Under the pieces are notes generated by a model. It searched no databases. It was not told the DNA's origin and saw only the letters and a list, made by a program, of their open reading frames with translations. The translations under genes and the position numbers were made by a program. DNA of 13,451 nt. It comes from Lachnoclostridium sp. UBA1781. Lineage in GTDB: Bacteria > Bacillota > Clostridia > Lachnospirales > Lachnospiraceae. Position 1 is the stretch's first letter. Each line of letters begins with the position of its first letter. Shown piece by piece: positions 13,391 to 13,451 of this stretch. Location of the stretch: the NCBI GenBank assembly GCA_002315495.1, contig DCGJ01000109.1, positions 1 to 13,451 of the forward strand, in the 5' to 3' direction.

Positions 13391-13451
13391 TCAGAACGCG
13401 TTCGGCGCGTTCTGGAAGACCTGGCCCCCGACCGTCATCTTCGTGCCGTTT
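13391..13451 (-). CDS. Possible C-terminal end of an unidentified gene, cut by the right edge
   Basis: Minus-strand frame starting at 13450 reads 19 codons to a TGA at 13391-13393, ending in TVGGQVFQNAPNAF. Every codon has G or C in its third position, which suggests real coding sequence, and a minus-strand terminator lies downstream as expected. The stretch is too short to identify. Another frame is also open for a similar length, and the last bases form a perfect 9-bp hairpin (13392-13414), so a structured RNA is an alternative. Confidence 0.35.
   Translation of the reverse strand, partial: NGTKMTVGGQVFQNAPNAF

Overview
The window looks like mid-GC Clostridia, most likely Lachnospiraceae. 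The basis is strong GGAGG-type ribosome binding sites, tightly packed genes all on one strand, a cellulase of GH9-CBM3c design, a GH113-type intracellular hydrolase, and Firmicute-style MATE, DMT and DUF5662 proteins. No rRNA, tRNA, insertion sequence, phage gene or CRISPR array is visible. All ten coding regions I support lie on the minus strand, so transcription runs from right to left.

Right edge (13451 to about 12803): the last codons of what may be a minus-strand gene (low confidence), then a hairpin-rich 3' region ending in a strong minus-strand intrinsic terminator (13188-13234). Left of it lie a perfect 24-bp interrupted palindrome (13121-13144) and two 39-bp copies of an inverted repeat (13015-13105). 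A good extended -10 promoter (12874-12902) follows and reads leftwards into DUF5662.

Middle (12802 to 8769): DUF5662 HD-like protein, a cytoplasmic GH113-type glycoside hydrolase, an EamA/DMT transporter and a MATE transporter, with gaps of 45-70 nt. These look like a housekeeping or sugar-scavenging group.

Left (8680 to 384), the most interesting part: five genes whose products all sit in or on the cytoplasmic membrane. They are a membrane-anchored GH9 cellulase with a CBM3c module, a PrsA/SurA-like lipoprotein with a degenerate parvulin region, a membrane-anchored phosphodiester glycosidase (NAGPA/DUF2233), a membrane-anchored protein of unknown family, and a processive family 2 glycosyltransferase. 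The glycosyltransferase resembles PgaC/IcaA and carries a C-terminal domain resembling PgaD. I infer a synthase-dependent exopolysaccharide system of a Gram-positive cell: the GT2-PgaD fusion makes and extrudes a beta-linked polymer, and the GH9 protein, phosphodiester glycosidase, foldase and unknown protein process it or assist on the outer face. The polymer is not determined: the synthase signatures point to poly-beta-1,6-GlcNAc, while the GH9-CBM3c protein points to a beta-1,4-glucan.

Left edge (372 to 1): the N-terminal part of a nucleoside hydrolase, 11 nt downstream of the synthase gene and cut by the window end. All family calls come from reading motifs by eye; no database search was run.
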